From: Bradyrhizobium sp. CB2312
GTDB lineage: Bacteria; Pseudomonadota; Alphaproteobacteria; Rhizobiales; Xanthobacteraceae
Direction of reading: 5' to 3'
NCBI RefSeq assembly: GCF_029714425.1
Contig: NZ_CP121668.1
Location: 6,407,501-6,471,500 of the forward strand
Length of the DNA: 64,000 nucleotides
Part shown: one piece after another, positions 62,001 through 64,000 of the stretch
How positions within the stretch are numbered: position 1 is the first letter of the stretch
Layout: every line of letters begins with the position of its first letter
Program-made: the position numbers and the translations under genes
The notes under the pieces: model-generated
Seen by the model: the letters and a program-made list of their open reading frames with translations, nothing else
What the model was told of the DNA's origin: nothing
The model's database searches: none

Positions 62001-62227
62001 CGCTGATGATCGGCTCCGGCACCGGCGCGGAGCTGCGCCAGCCGCTTGGCTATACCATCGTCGGCGGCCTGATGCTGTCGCAGGTCCTGACGCTCTACAC
62101 CACGCCGGTCGTCTATCTCTATCTCGACCGGCTCGGCAATTGGCTCACCGGGCGCAAGCCGCGGACCGAGACATCCATCCCATCCACGACCGAGGCAGAG
62201 ACGGGAATGAGCCATGAATCCGCTTGA
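59087..62227 (+). CDS. RND multidrug efflux transporter (MdtB/MdtC-like)
   Basis: 1046 residues, the usual RND size. The N-terminus FILRPIATALLMAGLLLLGL and NVNYPTIQISAQLPGADP are typical of MdtB/MdtC. The TM4 proton-relay aspartates are in VGFVVDDAVVVIEN, and TM10-11 show GIVKKNGIMLVDFALE. A single gene rather than an MdtBC pair suggests a homotrimer. Substrates cannot be read off. It overlaps both neighbours. Confidence 0.94.
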   Translation: MNLSAPFILRPIATALLMAGLLLLGLAAYPLLPVGALPNVNYPTIQISAQLPGADPGTIASSVATPLEQQLSQIPGVTQLTSSSALGVAQLTVQFELSRTVDSAAVDVLSAINAASPFLPQNIPYPPTIRKVNPAETPIMLIALTSDSLPLTTVDAYAENILLPKISQVPGVGLVGIGGQQKPAIRIRVNPQALAARSLGLEDVRNVIAGANVDLPKGTLNSPRVTYTLNTNDQLLKPSAYEDLIIAYRNGSPVRLRDIGSAIEAPENDLLAGWYGKEPAVILAVQRVPGANVIETVDRIKKLLPQLQASVPPAIKVTIAADRTATIRAAVSDVQFTLMLTVALVVMVIFLFLRNFWATIIPAITVPLALVGTFAVLYVLGYSLDNLSLMALSIAVGFVVDDAVVVIENIVRHLEQGMTPMEAALKGSSEIGFTIVSITLSLIAVFIPLFLMGGYVGKLFQEFAVTITASLLLSLVISLTLTPMMCARLLKDDSRKKHGRLYLVFERGFDALLALYARGLRVVLRHRFVTLLVMLSTIALTGYLYVIIPKGFFPQQDTGQIVGITEAAQDISFPAMSERQQAIVNILLKDPAIQSVASYIGPGGPTATLNQGRIFIVLKPKPERKASADQIINRLGPQLAHIQGITLYMQAAQDITIGARLSKTQYQYTLTDADSNELNHWAAIFLEKLRALDGITDVASDQANAGPRLEVTVDREVASSFGILPTTIDNTLDDAFGQRIVSTMFTSLNQYHVVMEVDPRFQYGPEALKDIYLNSATGQQVPLSTLVHSVIKPAPILINHQGLFPSVTISFNLKPGVALGDAVTAIQKIEKDTGKPASLSTSFQGNAQAFQSSLRGTPLLIGAALIVIYIILGVLYESLIHPITILSTLPSAGIGALLLLLAVHMDLSVIAIIGIILLIGIVKKNGIMLVDFALEVERQHGLSPEEAIYQACTLRFRPILMTTMAALLGGVPLMIGSGTGAELRQPLGYTIVGGLMLSQVLTLYTTPVVYLYLDRLGNWLTGRKPRTETSIPSTTEAETGMSHESA

Positions 62228-62630
62228 GAAAGTGACGGCCGGCATGACGGCGGAAAAGCTGGTGACCGTCACGAGCGAGATGACGGTCGGCCACGTGGTG
62301 CCGGGCATGCCCGCCGTCTACGGCACCCCCCTGATGATCCTGCACATGGAGATGGCCGCCGGTTCGGCGGTTCAGCCCTTCCTGCCTGCAGGCCATGTCA
62401 GCGTCGGGATGATGGTCAATATCCGACACCTCGCGGCGACGCCGGTCGGCCGCACGGTGCGCGCGGTGGCACGGGTCATCGCGATCGAAGGCAGGAGCAT
62501 TCTGTTCGAGGTCGAGGCCTGGGATGGCGACCGAAGGATCGGCGACGGCACCCACCGCCGTGGCGTCGTTGATGTCGCCGAATTCGAGCGGCGATTCGGC
62601 GTTACGACGCCTGTGGCGGAGATGGCCTAG
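62214..62630 (+). CDS. FlK-like hotdog thioesterase
   Basis: 138 residues overlapping the pump gene by 14 bases. The text EMTVGHVVPGMPAVYGTPLM, AAGSAVQPFLPAGHVSVGMM, VNIRHLAATPVGRTVRAVAR resembles the fluoroacetyl-CoA thioesterase-like (FlK) group of single-hotdog proteins. A conserved His is seen in NIRHLA, and the Thr/Glu partners may be in YGTPLM and HMEMA. Its substrate is likely an acyl-CoA; coupling to an efflux pump suggests that a toxic acid is both released and exported. Confidence 0.8.
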   Translation: MNPLEKVTAGMTAEKLVTVTSEMTVGHVVPGMPAVYGTPLMILHMEMAAGSAVQPFLPAGHVSVGMMVNIRHLAATPVGRTVRAVARVIAIEGRSILFEVEAWDGDRRIGDGTHRRGVVDVAEFERRFGVTTPVAEMA

Positions 62631-62643
62631 GTCGCAGGCCGGC

Positions 62644-62692
62644 AACCCGAACGCGGGTTCGTGCGTTTTGACAAAGCGTCTGCGAAAACGCA
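62644..62692 (+). terminator. Hairpins after the thioesterase gene
   Basis: AACCCG (62644-62649) pairs with CGGGTT (62654-62659). Just after, TGCGTTTT (62662-62669) pairs with AAAACGCA (62685-62692) across 15 bases. They lie in the 99-base gap before the next kinase gene. T-runs are short, so termination is only likely, not certain. Confidence 0.4.
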
Positions 62693-62729
62693 AAAGACCA
62701 CCCTTCGGCGGCCCGGTAGACCTTCCGCA

Positions 62730-64000
62730 TGATGCTCGAACGCCTGGATGGCTCTAATCCCGTACAGCCCCAGCGATGGTGGCACCGTTTGCTACCGATC
62801 CAGACAATCCAGGATCGGATTCTGCTGTGGGCTTGGGGTAGCCTTGTTTTGACCCTGCTGTCCTTCGCCTGTTCACTGCTCGGCGACAATTTCACAGCGA
62901 TCGCCTTCGCTGCTTTCCTCGCCGCTTCGCTGACGCTCGTCGGCGCCATCATGGATATCACGGCCCTGAAGAAGGCCCACGCCGAGCTGGAGCGGAGCGA
63001 GCTGCGCTACCGCCATTTGTTCAGCCGGATGCCGATCGCATTCCGGCAGCTCGACGCCAGCAGGCTGGTCGCGCTGTTTCGAAAGCTGCGCGCCGAGGGC
63101 GTCAAGGATCTCGGCGCCTATTTCGACAGCCATCCCGAGTTTCTGCGGACCTGCATGGACGCGCTCTCGTTTCAGGAGGCCAACGAGCACGCCATCCAGA
63201 TGTTCGGGGGAGGCACGGAAGGCTATGTCGGACGTTCCCTGGCCGACAGCTGGAAGGAACGCCCCGACACGTTCCGGCGCGCGATGGAATCCCGCTATCG
63301 CGGCGAGACGAACTTCGAGGAAGAGACCAGGATGGTCACGTGGGACGGCCGTGTCATCGACGTTCTCTTCACGACCGCCCGCGTCGGCCCGATCAACGAT
63401 CTCGAAGTCAGCCTGGTCGGTACGATCGACATCTCACAGCGCGTCCGCGCCCAGCAGAAGCTCCAGCAGGTGCAGGCCGAGTTCGCACATGCCGCGCGCG
63501 TCTCGATGCTCGGCGAGCTCACCGCCTCGATCGCCCACGAAGTCAATCAGCCCCTCGCCGCCATCGCCACCAACGGCGCCGCTGGGCTGCGATGGCTGAA
63601 CCGACCGACTCCCGATATCGTCGAGATCCGCAAGACCATCGAAAACATCGTCGTGGATACCCAACGCGCCGCAAACATCGTGGCGCGCGTCCACGGCATG
63701 GCCTCGCGAAAAGCCCCCGAGCAGGCATCCCTGTCATTCGACGAGATCATTCGCGAAGCGCTTCTGTTCCTGCGGCACGAGCTCGAATCCCACAACGTCA
63801 CGATCCTGCACCGGCCGGCCCCGGCCGCGCCGCAGGTGTTCGGCGACCGCACCCAGCTCCAGCAGGTCATCGTCAATCTGGCCATCAACGCGATCCAGGC
63901 GATGAGACAAGCGGGAGGCGGCGATCGCAGGATCGTCATCAGCACAGTCACGCAAGACGCGACCATGATGTGCTGCTCCGTGGAGGACAACGGCCCGGGC
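62730..64000 (+). CDS. PAS sensor histidine kinase, 3' end beyond the window
   Basis: 423 residues are visible and the frame is open at the right edge. Two membrane segments (WGSLVLTLLSFACSLLG, FAAFLAASLTLVGAIMD) precede a PAS-like domain with a helical insert (LFRKLRAEGVKDLGAYFDSH). HisKA has ASIAHEVNQPLAA and the ATPase domain has VIVNLAINAIQAM and EDNGPG at the edge. It is a clear paralog of the kinase at 39771, sharing the insert and the core. An ATG at 62733 is an alternative start; no strong ribosome site is seen. Confidence 0.87.

Noticed and set aside
1..64000. tRNA, rRNA, integrase, transposase, CRISPR arrays
   Set aside because: None was recognised on reading both strands, so no genomic island or mobile element is claimed.

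Overview
The window is a GC-rich chromosomal segment of an alphaproteobacterium, most likely Bradyrhizobium or a close relative. That placement rests on family resemblance read from the translations: ExoF/ExoP-type exopolysaccharide proteins, FixL/FixJ-type two-component proteins, short lineage-typical hypothetical proteins, and amide and malonate utilisation operons. No rRNA, tRNA, CRISPR array, integrase or insertion sequence was recognised.

Positions 1-13377 (+) hold an exopolysaccharide (EPS) locus: the end of a priming sugar-phosphate transferase, an NAD-dependent sugar epimerase, an outer-membrane export protein (ExoF/Wza type), a LuxR-type regulator, a GT4 glycosyltransferase, a Wzy/O-antigen-ligase-like polymerase, an asparagine synthase, an ExoP/Wzz-BY-kinase-like protein, and a stand-alone adenylation-carrier-thioesterase (NRPS-like) protein. 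The gap before the regulator carries repeated ACCCCT/AGGGGT boxes. A DsrE-like secreted protein (-) closes the block.

Positions 14202-18522 (+) hold an envelope group: a coiled-coil protein, an orphan TAXI-type binding protein, a VasI-like periplasmic protein and a short HemK-like methyltransferase. Positions 18614-23548 (-) hold a type I secretion locus: a glycosidase-like protein without an N-terminal signal, an ABC exporter and an HlyD adaptor. This looks like a dedicated exporter for an EPS-processing enzyme. Positions 23549-25850 are visibly AT-richer, with only three small hypothetical genes.

Positions 26011-33744 (-) hold a nitrogen-scavenging operon, urtABCDE-fmdA-fmdB-like-amiE, for uptake of urea or short amides plus formamidase and aliphatic amidase. 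Two intergenic gaps hold strong hairpins. Divergent from it (33915-38199, +) are a hybrid sensor kinase whose N-terminus is an NCS1-like permease and a LuxR-type response regulator. A good sigma-54-type promoter lies ahead of the kinase. Together they suggest a transporter-like sensor controlling amide/urea use.

Positions 38260-47638 hold regulators and efflux: two paralogous AraC regulators flanking a PAS kinase, a FixJ-like regulator and a REC-only protein, followed by an Aae-like FUSC/DUF1656/HlyD efflux unit. Positions 47857-55765 (-) hold a complete biotin-independent malonate decarboxylase operon, preceded by a translationally coupled MBL-fold gene and a secreted alpha/beta hydrolase gene. 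Positions 56898-62630 (+) hold two small secreted proteins, an RND efflux pair and a FlK-like thioesterase. A second PAS sensor kinase, paralogous to the one at 39771, runs off the right edge.
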